Source: Myxococcaceae bacterium (lineage in GTDB: Bacteria > Myxococcota > Myxococcia > Myxococcales > Myxococcaceae). From it: a stretch of 64,000 bases of DNA. The stretch lies in NCBI GenBank assembly GCA_019694595.1, contig JAIBBQ010000005.1, positions 1 to 64,000 of the forward strand, written 5' to 3'. The notes under the pieces are model-generated. The model saw nothing but the letters and a program-made list of their open reading frames with translations, did no database searches and was not told where the DNA came from. Shown here piece by piece: positions 31,639 through 40,999 of the stretch. Made by a program: the position numbers and the translations under genes. Each line of letters begins with the position of its first letter. The first letter of the stretch is position 1.

Positions 31639-32186
31639 TGAATTTCACAATCGAAATTAGTAGCGGAAATGGAAGAGGTCCGCTTCTCGCGCGTGCAGAG
31701 TGGTGCGAGGGGCTCGTCACGGTCGTCGGAACCTCTGCGAGGGTCGCGAAGCTGCTTGAAGGGCTACTCGGCCAAGATCTCGCCGAGTTTGTTGGGTTTC
31801 CGCCCCAGCGGATCGAGGCGCGCCGGGGAAGTGCTGAGTATCCCAAGGCAATTGAAACCTACCTGTTGTCAGTTGGTTACCGACCAAAGGTCATTTCGGA
31901 AGAGCGGGCGCCAGCTCGCCTAGGGGTGTCGGTAGTGTCGACAACAGTCGCGGTGTCCCAGAGGCCTGAGGTGCGGACGAGCACTGAAGCCATTCCCTGG
32001 CGGGTAGACCTGCGGCCCCGGCTAAGTGCTGCTTCAGTTGTGCTGACGATTGCTCTGTCAGCTACGAACTCTTCCCCTGCGAACCCAACGGGCCACGCGT
32101 CCGTGGAGGCGTCGCCAGTTCGCACCTCGGCATCCGTTTCCTCGCCAAGCACGGCAGAGAATTGGGCGGAGGAAATCACAACGTGA
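31638..32186 (+). CDS. Hypothetical protein, 182 aa, in low-GC cassette
   Basis: Unrecognised. The N-terminal half (MNFTIEISSGNG, AEWCEGLVTVVGTSARVAKLLEGLL, AIETYLLSVGYRPKVI) looks like an ordinary alpha/beta domain. The C-terminal half is Ser/Thr/Ala/Pro-rich with one weak hydrophobic stretch (ASVVLTIALSA) and is less convincing; another frame is open across the same bases. Codon use is much less GC-biased than in surrounding genes. Start ATG shares a base with the previous stop, and the stop overlaps the next GTG, so all three cassette genes are translationally coupled. Confidence 0.55.
   Translation: MNFTIEISSGNGRGPLLARAEWCEGLVTVVGTSARVAKLLEGLLGQDLAEFVGFPPQRIEARRGSAEYPKAIETYLLSVGYRPKVISEERAPARLGVSVVSTTVAVSQRPEVRTSTEAIPWRVDLRPRLSAASVVLTIALSATNSSPANPTGHASVEASPVRTSASVSSPSTAENWAEEITT
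32167..32173 (+). promoter_or_regulatory. Ribosome binding site deciding the start at 32183
   Basis: GGAGGAA, 9 bases before GTG 32183. A near-consensus Shine-Dalgarno, absent before the upstream TTG at 32162, and the reason for choosing the GTG. Confidence 0.6.
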
Positions 32187-32590
32187 GTCCGACGCCTCGG
32201 CTTTGTTACTTCGTCATCTGTGATGAAGTTCGCCAAGAACAGTCGAAGAAGATGTTCCTGGTCGGCGCGTACGGCAGTGCGCTCATTGTCGAGGGAAGCT
32301 TTCCTGCGACGCTACGCAGGCTGGTCCTCTATGCGTGCGTCAGAGCCGAAAAGCCGTCGGAGAAAGTGATCATCTGGGTCCGGGTGCCTGGCGCGGTGCC
32401 CGAGCGTAGAGAGTTGCAAGTCACTCCCGCTGGTCCGATGGATGCGATGAGCCTTCAGTTCGTTCTTGAGCCCTGCAACTTCGCTGAGGCTGGAGAACTT
32501 CGCGTCGACTTCGAGTTCGAAGATGGTCACCAAGAAACCGGCCGAATCGACGTACTTGATCGAGAGCGGTACCAGCAAACGAAGTGGTAG
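32183..32590 (+). CDS. Hypothetical protein, 135 aa, resembling DUF6941-type proteins
   Basis: The N-terminus RLCYFVICDEVRQEQSKKMFLVGAY follows the pattern of small proteins now grouped as DUF6941 (roughly: L-x-Y-x-I-x-CDDVR, then K-x-x-LIGIY), which I recall from memory only. The remainder is beta-strand rich (RRLVLYACVR, KVIIWVRVPG, MSLQFVLEPCNF, ELRVDFEFEDG), fitting a small beta-sandwich. No catalytic motif or signal. It is the last gene of the low-GC cassette; icmA follows after 39 bases. Function unknown. Confidence 0.65.
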   Translation: MSPTPRLCYFVICDEVRQEQSKKMFLVGAYGSALIVEGSFPATLRRLVLYACVRAEKPSEKVIIWVRVPGAVPERRELQVTPAGPMDAMSLQFVLEPCNFAEAGELRVDFEFEDGHQETGRIDVLDRERYQQTKW

Positions 32591-32629
32591 GCGGTGACGG
32601 CCAATAGCGTGCGGTGGTATTCGACCGCC

Positions 32630-34417
<1,788 letters not shown>

Positions 34418-34483
34418 GCGGTCGTTTCGATCGCGGATCCACCTGTGCGCGGCGACCTGCCGCGCTACAGTCCGCAGCCTTCG

Positions 34484-35593
34484 ATGGCGATGCTTCGCGC
34501 CGACTACGCCCTGTTCCTCGACGCGCCTCCGGTGGCGCCCGCGGCGCCGCGCGGCCTCGACGTGTCCCTGACGCCGCTGGCCACCGGCTTCACCCACGAG
34601 CCGAGCGACGAGCTCTTCGGCCCGCACGTCAGCGCCTTCACCCGGGCGCCTCACGGGGCCGGCTTCCTGCTGTCGATCGCCGCGCCGGTGAAGGGCGATG
34701 CGGGCGCCTTCTTCGCCATGGCCCACCAGACCTTGCTCGCCGCGGTGGCCGGCCGCGAAGGCTGGGTGCTCGACGTGCTCAAGCTCTGGCCCCAGCCGGT
34801 GGACAAGCTGGGCGACCTGCCCGACGAGCCGCTGCCCGAGGACCTGTTCTCCATCGCCTTCCGGGAGCAGGGCGAGCACGGGCTGCGCGCGGAGACGGTG
34901 GGGCTGTCGAAGCTCGGACAGAAGGAACTCTCGTTCCAGTTCAAGGGCCACGCGCTCATCGAAGACGCCACGCTGCTGTGCGCGCACTTCGCCGACTGGA
35001 TCTTCGGCCAGCGCCGCCGCGTCGAAGGCGGCGCCCAGGTGGCGTTCGGGCTGGAGACGCTCACCTTCCGCAGCGCGACGCCCGACGGCACCCCGTTCCG
35101 CGGCTGGCACCCGCCGCTGGTGCTGCGCCTGCTGTCGCCCGAGCGCTTCCCGGGCGTGGGCGCGCTCGAGGTGCTCGGGCGCACGCTGCCGTGGGAGCCC
35201 GCCGAGGCCGAGCTCACCTTCGCGCTGGAGCGCTCGGCGGCGCAGCGCACGCTGCTCGAAGCCCACGGGCTGTCCGGCGAGTCGCCGCACGTCGGCGCGC
35301 TCGCCCGGGCCTGCGCCTGCCTGGGCACCGGACCCTTCGTGGGCACCCGGGTGGAGCCGCACGCGCAGCGCGACAGCGGCTGGCTGTTCGCCTGCGAGTC
35401 GGGCCACCACCCCGATCAGCTCGCCGAGCTGAGCCTGGGCGAGCTCGCGCGCCGGGTGGAGCGCATCATCCCCGTGCTCGCGCTGCCGCCCGGGGCGTCC
35501 GCTCGCTTCGACGGCGACGCCGTGCAGCTGATGCTCGATCGGGTCACCCGCGGGCTCTCCGACGGCGAAGACAGTGACGTCTCGTCGATCTGA
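34484..35593 (+). CDS. Hypothetical protein, 369 aa
   Basis: Unrecognised cytoplasmic protein, with no signal or transmembrane segment. It reads as mixed alpha/beta with several Trp-containing strand segments (GFLLSIAAPVKG, GWVLDVLKLWPQPV, WIFGQRRR, FRGWHPPLVLRLL) and looks like two related halves in strand-helix pattern, though I could not align them convincingly. Starts at ATG 34484; an upstream GTG at 34445 would add 13 unlikely residues. Its 3' end overlaps the methyltransferase gene by 20 bases. Its position inside the mutase locus suggests co-transcription. Confidence 0.75.
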   Translation: MAMLRADYALFLDAPPVAPAAPRGLDVSLTPLATGFTHEPSDELFGPHVSAFTRAPHGAGFLLSIAAPVKGDAGAFFAMAHQTLLAAVAGREGWVLDVLKLWPQPVDKLGDLPDEPLPEDLFSIAFREQGEHGLRAETVGLSKLGQKELSFQFKGHALIEDATLLCAHFADWIFGQRRRVEGGAQVAFGLETLTFRSATPDGTPFRGWHPPLVLRLLSPERFPGVGALEVLGRTLPWEPAEAELTFALERSAAQRTLLEAHGLSGESPHVGALARACACLGTGPFVGTRVEPHAQRDSGWLFACESGHHPDQLAELSLGELARRVERIIPVLALPPGASARFDGDAVQLMLDRVTRGLSDGEDSDVSSI

Positions 35594-36290
35594 GCCCTTC
35601 TGGGGCGAGCTCTACCTGCGCAGCACCCGGCCGTTCCTCTCGGCGAAGGCCACCTCCGACGAGCGGGCCTTCCTCGCCCGCACCTTCGCAGGCGCCCAGG
35701 GCCCGGTGGTCGACCTGGGCTGTGGCCACGGCCGGCACCTGTACGCCCAGCCCCCTGGCTTCGTGGGGGTGGACTTCGACCGCCTCTCCCTCGAGGAGGC
35801 CCGGACCTGTGCGCCCTGCGCGCAGGCCGACTTCTTCCGGCTGCCGCTGCGCACCGGGTCCATGGGGGGCGCCTACGGCTGGTACAACGCGCTGCTCACC
35901 TTCGAGGACGAGCGGCAGCAGGTGCTCTTCGCCGAGGTGGCCCGGGCGCTGAAGCCCGGGGCCCGCTTCGTGGTGCACACGCTGCCCCGGGGGCCACTCG
36001 AGGCCGAGCCCGAAGCCCGGTTCGACGGGGCGCTGCCCGACGGGTCGCACCTGCTGGAGATCGCCCGCTTCGACGCCCGCACCGGGAAGGACCACACCAC
36101 CCGGACGCTGACCACCCCGGACGGGCGCGTCATGACCGCCACCTACTTCATCCGGTACTATTTCCCCGAAGAGCTGCTCGCGTTGCTGGAAGCTGTTGGT
36201 TTTCGAGCAGATTTCATGCATGGAGCCGCAGATGGGCGGCCGCTTGGTGCGGACGCTACGGATCTCATCGTGGGAGTGCGACGTGGGTGA
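35574..36290 (+). CDS. Class I SAM-dependent methyltransferase
   Basis: A 238-aa protein with SAM motif [13 protein letters not shown], the acidic end of strand 2 in [11 protein letters not shown], and post-motif segments [20 protein letters not shown] and [16 protein letters not shown], a standard class I Rossmann methyltransferase. The acceptor substrate is not evident. GTG 35574 lies inside the previous gene's end, and its stop overlaps the icmB GTG by 8 bases, so it is translationally linked to the B12 subunit. Confidence 0.88.
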   Translation: MTSRRSEPFWGELYLRSTRPFLSAKATSDERAFLARTFAGAQGPVVDLGCGHGRHLYAQPPGFVGVDFDRLSLEEARTCAPCAQADFFRLPLRTGSMGGAYGWYNALLTFEDERQQVLFAEVARALKPGARFVVHTLPRGPLEAEPEARFDGALPDGSHLLEIARFDARTGKDHTTRTLTTPDGRVMTATYFIRYYFPEELLALLEAVGFRADFMHGAADGRPLGADATDLIVGVRRG

Positions 36291-36687
36291 ACGGAAGCTG
36301 AGAATCCTGGTGGCGAAGCCTGGCCTCGACGGTCACGACCGGGGCGCGAAGATCATCGCCCGGGCGCTGCGCGACGCGGGCATGGAGGTCATCTACACGG
36401 GGCTGCACCAGACGCCCGAGATGATCGTCAGCGCCGCGATCCAGGAAGACGTCGACGCCATCGGCATGTCGATCATGTCCGGCGCCCACCTGACGCTCTT
36501 CCCCGCGGTCATCGAGCTCCTGCGGGCGCAGAAGGCCGCCGACATCAAGGTGTTCGGGGGCGGCATCATCCCCGACGGCGACATCCCGGTGCTGAAGCAG
36601 AAGGGCGTGAGCGCGATCTTCACCCCCGGCGCGAGCACCCAGGACATCGTCAGCTGGATCAACCAGAACATTCCCAACCGGGTCTGA
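36283..36687 (+). CDS. icmB: Coenzyme B12-binding small subunit of the acyl-CoA mutase
   Basis: Cobalamin-binding Rossmann-like domain of 134 aa, close to the length of Streptomyces IcmB. The lower-ligand motif DxHxxG is seen in [11 protein letters not shown], then SIMSGAH (S-x-L-type loop) and [10 protein letters not shown] contact the nucleotide tail. GTG 36283 overlaps the methyltransferase stop; the longer in-frame extension upstream lies in another gene and carries no family sequence. It pairs with icmA to interconvert isobutyryl- and n-butyryl-CoA. HMG-CoA lyase follows after 13 bases. Confidence 0.93.
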   Translation: MGERKLRILVAKPGLDGHDRGAKIIARALRDAGMEVIYTGLHQTPEMIVSAAIQEDVDAIGMSIMSGAHLTLFPAVIELLRAQKAADIKVFGGGIIPDGDIPVLKQKGVSAIFTPGASTQDIVSWINQNIPNRV

Positions 36688-36700
36688 CGGGCGGTCTCCC

Positions 36701-37663
36701 ATGGCGCAGGCCAGCACAGCGGGTCACGGTTCGCCGGTGCTGGCCACGCTGCCCAGGGAAGTGCAGCTCTACGAGGTGGGCCCGCGCGACGGGCTCCAGA
36801 ACGAGCTGCGCACGCTGAGCACCGAAGACAAGGTGCGGCTCATCGAGGCGCTGGTCGACGCCGGCGTCCGCCGCATCGAGGTCTCGAGCTTCGTCTCGCC
36901 CCGGTGGGTGCCCCAGCTCGCCGACGCCGAGAAGGTGCTGGAGCTGCTCCCGCGGCGCGCCGGGGTCGTCTACTCGGCGCTGGTCCCCAACCTGAAGGGG
37001 CTCGAGCGCGCGCGCGCCGCCGGCCTGCAGGAAGCCGCGGTCTTCCTCTCGGTGACCGAGGCGCACTCGCGCAAGAACATCAACAAGACCGTCGACGAGG
37101 CGGTGGCCACCGCGCACGAGGTGAGCGACGCCGCGCGCGCCGCCGGCATGCGGGTGCGCTGCTACCTGTCCACCGTCTGGGGCTGCCCGTACGAAGGCAA
37201 GGTGTCGACCGCCCAGGTGGTCGCGCTCTGCACGCGGCTCGAGCGTCTCGGGCTCTACCAGCTGTCGCTGGGCGACACGATCGGCGTGGGCACCCCGGGG
37301 CAGACCGCCGAGCTGCTGGAGGCGATCTTCCCCATCTTCCCGCGAGAGAAGATCGCGCTGCACTTCCACGACACCCGGGGCACCGCGCTCGCCAACGCGC
37401 TGGTCGGCCTGTCGATGGGCGTCACCACCTTCGACGCCAGCGTGGGCGGCCTGGGCGGCTGCCCGTACGCGCCGGGCGCCGCGGGCAACCTCGCCAGCGA
37501 GGACCTGGTCTACATGCTCGACGGGCTGGGCATCTCGACCGGGGTCTCGCTCCAGAAGCTGGTGCACGCCGGTGAGCTCGCGCAGACGCTCGTGGGCCGC
37601 AAGCTCTCGGGCAAGTACCTGCAGGCGGCGCTGGGCGAACTCGAGCGCATCCGCGCCCGCTGA
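36701..37663 (+). CDS. mvaB: Hydroxymethylglutaryl-CoA lyase
   Basis: Cleaves HMG-CoA to acetoacetate and acetyl-CoA, the last step of leucine degradation. A 320-aa DRE-TIM barrel: EVGPRDGLQNE near the N-terminus (metal Asp and catalytic Arg), IEVSSFVSP, SLGDTIGVGTP, LHFHDTRGTALAN (metal His residues) and GGLGGCPYAPGAAGN with the active-site cysteine. About 20 extra residues at the N-terminus precede the barrel. Being adjacent to icmB, it ties this locus to branched-chain acyl-CoA metabolism. Convergent with the gene at 37669, with only 5 bases between. Confidence 0.95.
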   Translation: MAQASTAGHGSPVLATLPREVQLYEVGPRDGLQNELRTLSTEDKVRLIEALVDAGVRRIEVSSFVSPRWVPQLADAEKVLELLPRRAGVVYSALVPNLKGLERARAAGLQEAAVFLSVTEAHSRKNINKTVDEAVATAHEVSDAARAAGMRVRCYLSTVWGCPYEGKVSTAQVVALCTRLERLGLYQLSLGDTIGVGTPGQTAELLEAIFPIFPREKIALHFHDTRGTALANALVGLSMGVTTFDASVGGLGGCPYAPGAAGNLASEDLVYMLDGLGISTGVSLQKLVHAGELAQTLVGRKLSGKYLQAALGELERIRAR

Positions 37664-37668
37664 CGGCG

Positions 37669-38580
37669 CTAGGCGACCACGCCGTTCGACAGCTCGCGCG
37701 GCTCGTCGATCAGCAGGCGTTCCTTCACCTGACCACGCACACCCCGGGTGACGATCGCCAGCTCGGTGGGGCCGGCCAGGGGAATGCTCACCTTGTGGGA
37801 GCGGTCGGGGGTCCAGGTCTGGCCGCTGTTCAGGTCGACCACGGACTCCCGGGCATGGAGCGTCAGCTCGAGCACGTGCGAGGCGTGGAGCGCGTAGGTC
37901 ACCGGGCTCGCGCCGGGGTGGTAGCCGCCCGTCGGGAGGTCGCCGGTCCCGGTGATGGTGCTGGTGAGCGTCGCCGCCCGCCCGCCCGGCGTCGCACCGG
38001 TGGTGTCGATGGTGGCCAGGGGCTTCGAGAAGTAGAGCCGGTTGAAGAGCTCCTTCGCCAGGTAGTGCTCGTCCGGCGTGAAGACCTGCAGCGCCTTGGC
38101 GAAGTCGTCGGGGCCGATGGTGCGCTGGCCGGCGCCGGCGACGCGCTGGGCGAACGCCTTCAGATCGGTGTCCAGCACCGGGCGGCCGGTGGGCGGCGAG
38201 CTCTGGAGCACCTGCAGGCGCCCGGACAGGGTGGAGATGGGCACTTCCTTCACCCACGCCACCTGGGGCGGCGTCGTCATCAGCCGCATCGCCTGGGCCG
38301 GAGTCTCGTACATCGCCTGGTAGAGCACCCCGGCGGCCTGCGCCATGCGCTTCTCGGGCGCCGAGAGCCCCTGGGCCACGGTCCGGCCCATCGCCACGAA
38401 GGACGACAGCTCGCCTTGCGAGATGACGCCGTCGGGCTGGACCTCGGTGCCGGCGCGCCGGGTCTGATCGGGCAGCATGTCGACGCGCCGCGCGGCGGTG
38501 GCGGCCTCCGCGGGCTTGGCGCGAGCCAGTCCCTGCATCGCCCGGGCAAACGCGTCGTTGGCGAGTCCTTTGGTGGCCAT
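37669..38580 (-). CDS. Hypothetical protein, 303 aa
   Basis: No domain recognised. The N-terminal third is Ala-rich and helical; a central helical part (DDFAKALQVFTPDEHYLAKELFNRLYFS) is followed by a beta-rich C-terminal third (SHVLELTLHARESVVDLN, HKVSIPLAGPTELAIVTRG). No signal peptide or transmembrane helix. The arrangement of a helical domain with LxxDL-type turns such as LDTDLKAFAQRV hints at a calcium- or EF-hand-free helical bundle, but nothing firm. It lies 99 bases downstream of the PilZ-Hsp70 gene on the same strand and could be its operon partner. Confidence 0.72.
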   Translation of the reverse strand: MATKGLANDAFARAMQGLARAKPAEAATAARRVDMLPDQTRRAGTEVQPDGVISQGELSSFVAMGRTVAQGLSAPEKRMAQAAGVLYQAMYETPAQAMRLMTTPPQVAWVKEVPISTLSGRLQVLQSSPPTGRPVLDTDLKAFAQRVAGAGQRTIGPDDFAKALQVFTPDEHYLAKELFNRLYFSKPLATIDTTGATPGGRAATLTSTITGTGDLPTGGYHPGASPVTYALHASHVLELTLHARESVVDLNSGQTWTPDRSHKVSIPLAGPTELAIVTRGVRGQVKERLLIDEPRELSNGVVA

Positions 38581-38632
38581 ACCCGTATGGAACCCCGACC
38601 CTCACCATAGGTGCAAGCAATTCGAAGAAGGG

Positions 38633-38647
38633 CGCCGCCAGGCGGCG
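38633..38647 (-). terminator. Short GC hairpin downstream of the PilZ-Hsp70 gene
   Basis: CGCCG-CCAGG-CGGCG, a 5-bp stem with a 5-base loop, in the 99-base gap between the Hsp70-fusion gene and the next minus-strand gene. Weak; the gap may equally hold a promoter for the 38580 gene. Confidence 0.25.
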
Positions 38648-38679
38648 AGCCCGCCGAGGCACCTGGCCGGCTGACCGCG

Positions 38680-40875
38680 TCAGCCGCCGAACAGGCCCTT
38701 GAGCCAGCCGAGGAACCCCTTCTTCGGCTTGGCCTCGGCAGGGGGCGCCGCGGCGGCGGGGCCGGGCACCGGGGCGAGCTTGGCGGCGCTCACCTTGGTG
38801 GAAGCGGGCGCGGGCGGGGCACCCGGCGCCGCTGCGGCGTCGCCCAGCTTCTGGCGCACGGTCGCGGGGGTGTCCTTGGTGGTGAGCGTCACCTTGACCT
38901 CGCGCCCGGTCGTCTCCTCGCGGGCGGTGAGGTTGAGCAGGCACTCGCTGGTGACCTCGAACGAGAGCTCGACGTGCACCGAGCCCTTGGGGCCCTTGGG
39001 CAGCCCGGTGAGCTTCACCGTGCCCAGGTACTCGTTGTCGAGCGCGCCGTTGCCTTCGCCCTGGAAGACGGTGAGCTCGAGCTCGGGCTGATCGTCGCGC
39101 GTGGTGTGGTGCACGTGCGAGCGCTTGGTGGGCAGGGTGGTGTTGCGGGGGATCACCGGCTTGAAGCGCCCCCCGGGCAGGCCCACGCCGATGGTCATCG
39201 GCAGCACGTCGATGAGCACGATGCCGTCGGCGTTTGACAAGGAATTCGCCAGCAGCGCGGCGCCGAGCGCCACCGCCTCGTCGGGGTGCACGTTGTGGGC
39301 GGGCTTCTTGCCGAAGAACGCCTCGATCTGCTCGTGCACCAGCGGGAAGCGGCTCTGGCCACCGACGAGGATCACCTCGTCGATGTCGGACGCCTTCAGG
39401 TTGCGCGCCGCGAGCACCTCGCCGCAGACCTTGATGGTGCGGGCCACCAGCTCGCGGGTGAGATCGTAGAGCGCGGTGCGGGTGAGCGTGACGTCGAGGT
39501 CGAGCGGCTTGCCGTCGACCATGGTGAGGAAGGGCACGTGGACCCGCGCCTCGGTGCGCTCGGACAGCGCGCACTTGGCCCGCTCCGCCGCGTCGAGCAC
39601 GCGCTGCATCGCCACCCGGTCGCCCTGGAACTTGAGCCCGGTCTTCGCGGTGAACTGCTCGAAGAGGTACGCCACGATGGCGTTGTCGAAGTCGAGACCG
39701 CCGAGGAACGTGTCGCCGCCCGTCGAGACCACCTCGTAGATGGTGTCGTTCAGCTCCAGCACCGAGGCGTCGAAGGTGCCGCCGCCGAGGTCGTAGATCA
39801 GGATGCGCTTCGACAGCTTGCGCCCGTAGCCGAACGCCAGCGCCGCCGCGGTGGGCTCGTTGACGATGCGCTCCACGTGGAGCCCTGCCAGCCGGCCCGC
39901 TTCCCGCACCGCCTGGCGCTGGTTGTCGTTGTAGTAGGCGGGCACGGTGATCACCGCGCGGGACACCGGCGTGGCGAGCTGGAGCTGCGCGAGCTCGCGG
40001 ACCTCGCGGAGGATCAGCGCCGAGATCTGCTGCAGCGTGTAGACGCGGTCGCCCAGGCGGACCGCCGCGTCGCCTTCGGGGCCAGGGCAGATCTCGTAGG
40101 CGAAGCGGTCCTTGATCTCCTGCACCACCGGCGACTCGAAGGCGCGGCCCACCAGGCGCTTGGCGCCGTACACCGTGAGCCGGGGGTTGGTGAGCAGCTG
40201 GCCCTTCGCGGGGTGCCCGACCACCAGCTTGCCGCGGGCGTTGAGCGCGAGGATCGACGGCACCGTGTGGTACCCCTCGCGGGACTTGAGCACCTGCGGC
40301 TTGCCGCCCTTCACGAAGGCCGCGCAGGAGTTCGTGGTGCCGAGGTCGATGCCGATGATCGGCCCGTCGCGCTTGGGCGGCTCGGTGGGCGCCTCGAAGG
40401 CCGGAGCGGCGATGGTCGGGGCCGCGCTCTGCACCACGACGCGGCCCTTCTCCTGCGACGGCAGCGGCTTCTCGACCTGCGACGCGGGCACCACCGGGGC
40501 CACCGCCGCCGGGTTCTTCTCCGCGGGGCCCACGTTGGCGGGGAGCGGCGGCTCGTCGCTCTTGGCGTGGGGCAGGGTGGCCGCCACCGAGTCGAGGAAG
40601 CGCTGGCTCGCCTCGTCCGGCTGGAGGAACTTGATGCCCATGCCGGTGACGCCGGTGCCCGACGCCCCGGTGACCCAGGCCACCTCGGCCTGCGCGTGGA
40701 GCAAGCGGTCGCCGTTCGACAGCCGCAGGTCGAGGACGATCTTGGTCCCTGGCGCCTTGAGCGACTTGGCGCGGAGGTAGATGCCCCCCCGGGTCAAGTT
40801 CACGCCGTACTTCTGAAGGAATTCCTCGGGGCTGCCAAACGGCAGCTTCACCGACAGGCCAATCGGGTCCGCCAC
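38680..40875 (-). CDS. PilZ domain-Hsp70 (DnaK-like) fusion protein, 731 aa
   Basis: Residues about 5-110 form a PilZ-like domain of the Myxococcus-type ([40 protein letters not shown]). A Pro/Ala linker leads to an Hsp70 nucleotide-binding domain from about 172: phosphate 1 motif [12 protein letters not shown] at 175, phosphate 2 [11 protein letters not shown], adenosine motif [11 protein letters not shown] substrate-binding beta domain follows (about 550-680), but the usual alpha-helical lid is absent, replaced by an Ala/Pro-rich tail ending in an amphipathic, Trp/Phe-rich helix ([14 protein letters not shown]). GTG 40875 was chosen because the PilZ domain starts there; GTG 40917 adds a basic 14-residue tail. 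Divergent from the VWA gene. Confidence 0.88.
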   Translation of the reverse strand: MADPIGLSVKLPFGSPEEFLQKYGVNLTRGGIYLRAKSLKAPGTKIVLDLRLSNGDRLLHAQAEVAWVTGASGTGVTGMGIKFLQPDEASQRFLDSVAATLPHAKSDEPPLPANVGPAEKNPAAVAPVVPASQVEKPLPSQEKGRVVVQSAAPTIAAPAFEAPTEPPKRDGPIIGIDLGTTNSCAAFVKGGKPQVLKSREGYHTVPSILALNARGKLVVGHPAKGQLLTNPRLTVYGAKRLVGRAFESPVVQEIKDRFAYEICPGPEGDAAVRLGDRVYTLQQISALILREVRELAQLQLATPVSRAVITVPAYYNDNQRQAVREAGRLAGLHVERIVNEPTAAALAFGYGRKLSKRILIYDLGGGTFDASVLELNDTIYEVVSTGGDTFLGGLDFDNAIVAYLFEQFTAKTGLKFQGDRVAMQRVLDAAERAKCALSERTEARVHVPFLTMVDGKPLDLDVTLTRTALYDLTRELVARTIKVCGEVLAARNLKASDIDEVILVGGQSRFPLVHEQIEAFFGKKPAHNVHPDEAVALGAALLANSLSNADGIVLIDVLPMTIGVGLPGGRFKPVIPRNTTLPTKRSHVHHTTRDDQPELELTVFQGEGNGALDNEYLGTVKLTGLPKGPKGSVHVELSFEVTSECLLNLTAREETTGREVKVTLTTKDTPATVRQKLGDAAAAPGAPPAPASTKVSAAKLAPVPGPAAAAPPAEAKPKKGFLGWLKGLFGG

Positions 40876-40983
40876 GGGACGCCTAGTGTCCTTGGTGCGA
40901 CGCCGGTTTGCCAGCACTTTGGCGGGGGTGGGAACCCTGCCGCCCCCGCGATGTCGTGACCGTTCGTAGATCGTTCCCCACCA

Positions 40984-40993
40984 AGGAAAGAGG
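40984..40993 (+). promoter_or_regulatory. Ribosome binding site of the VWA lipoprotein gene
   Basis: Purine run AGGAAAGAGG, 6 bases before ATG 41000. Strong support for that start. Confidence 0.6.
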
Positions 40994-40999
40994 CATTCG

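Noticed and set aside
32162-32182. TTG start at 32162 for the DUF6941-like gene
   Set aside because: The near-consensus GGAGGAA lies downstream of it and points to GTG 32183.
31877-32236. Minus-strand 119-aa frame inside the low-GC cassette
   Set aside because: No ribosome site, no recognisable domain and antisense to two coupled plus-strand genes. It could be real only if the 31638 gene is not.
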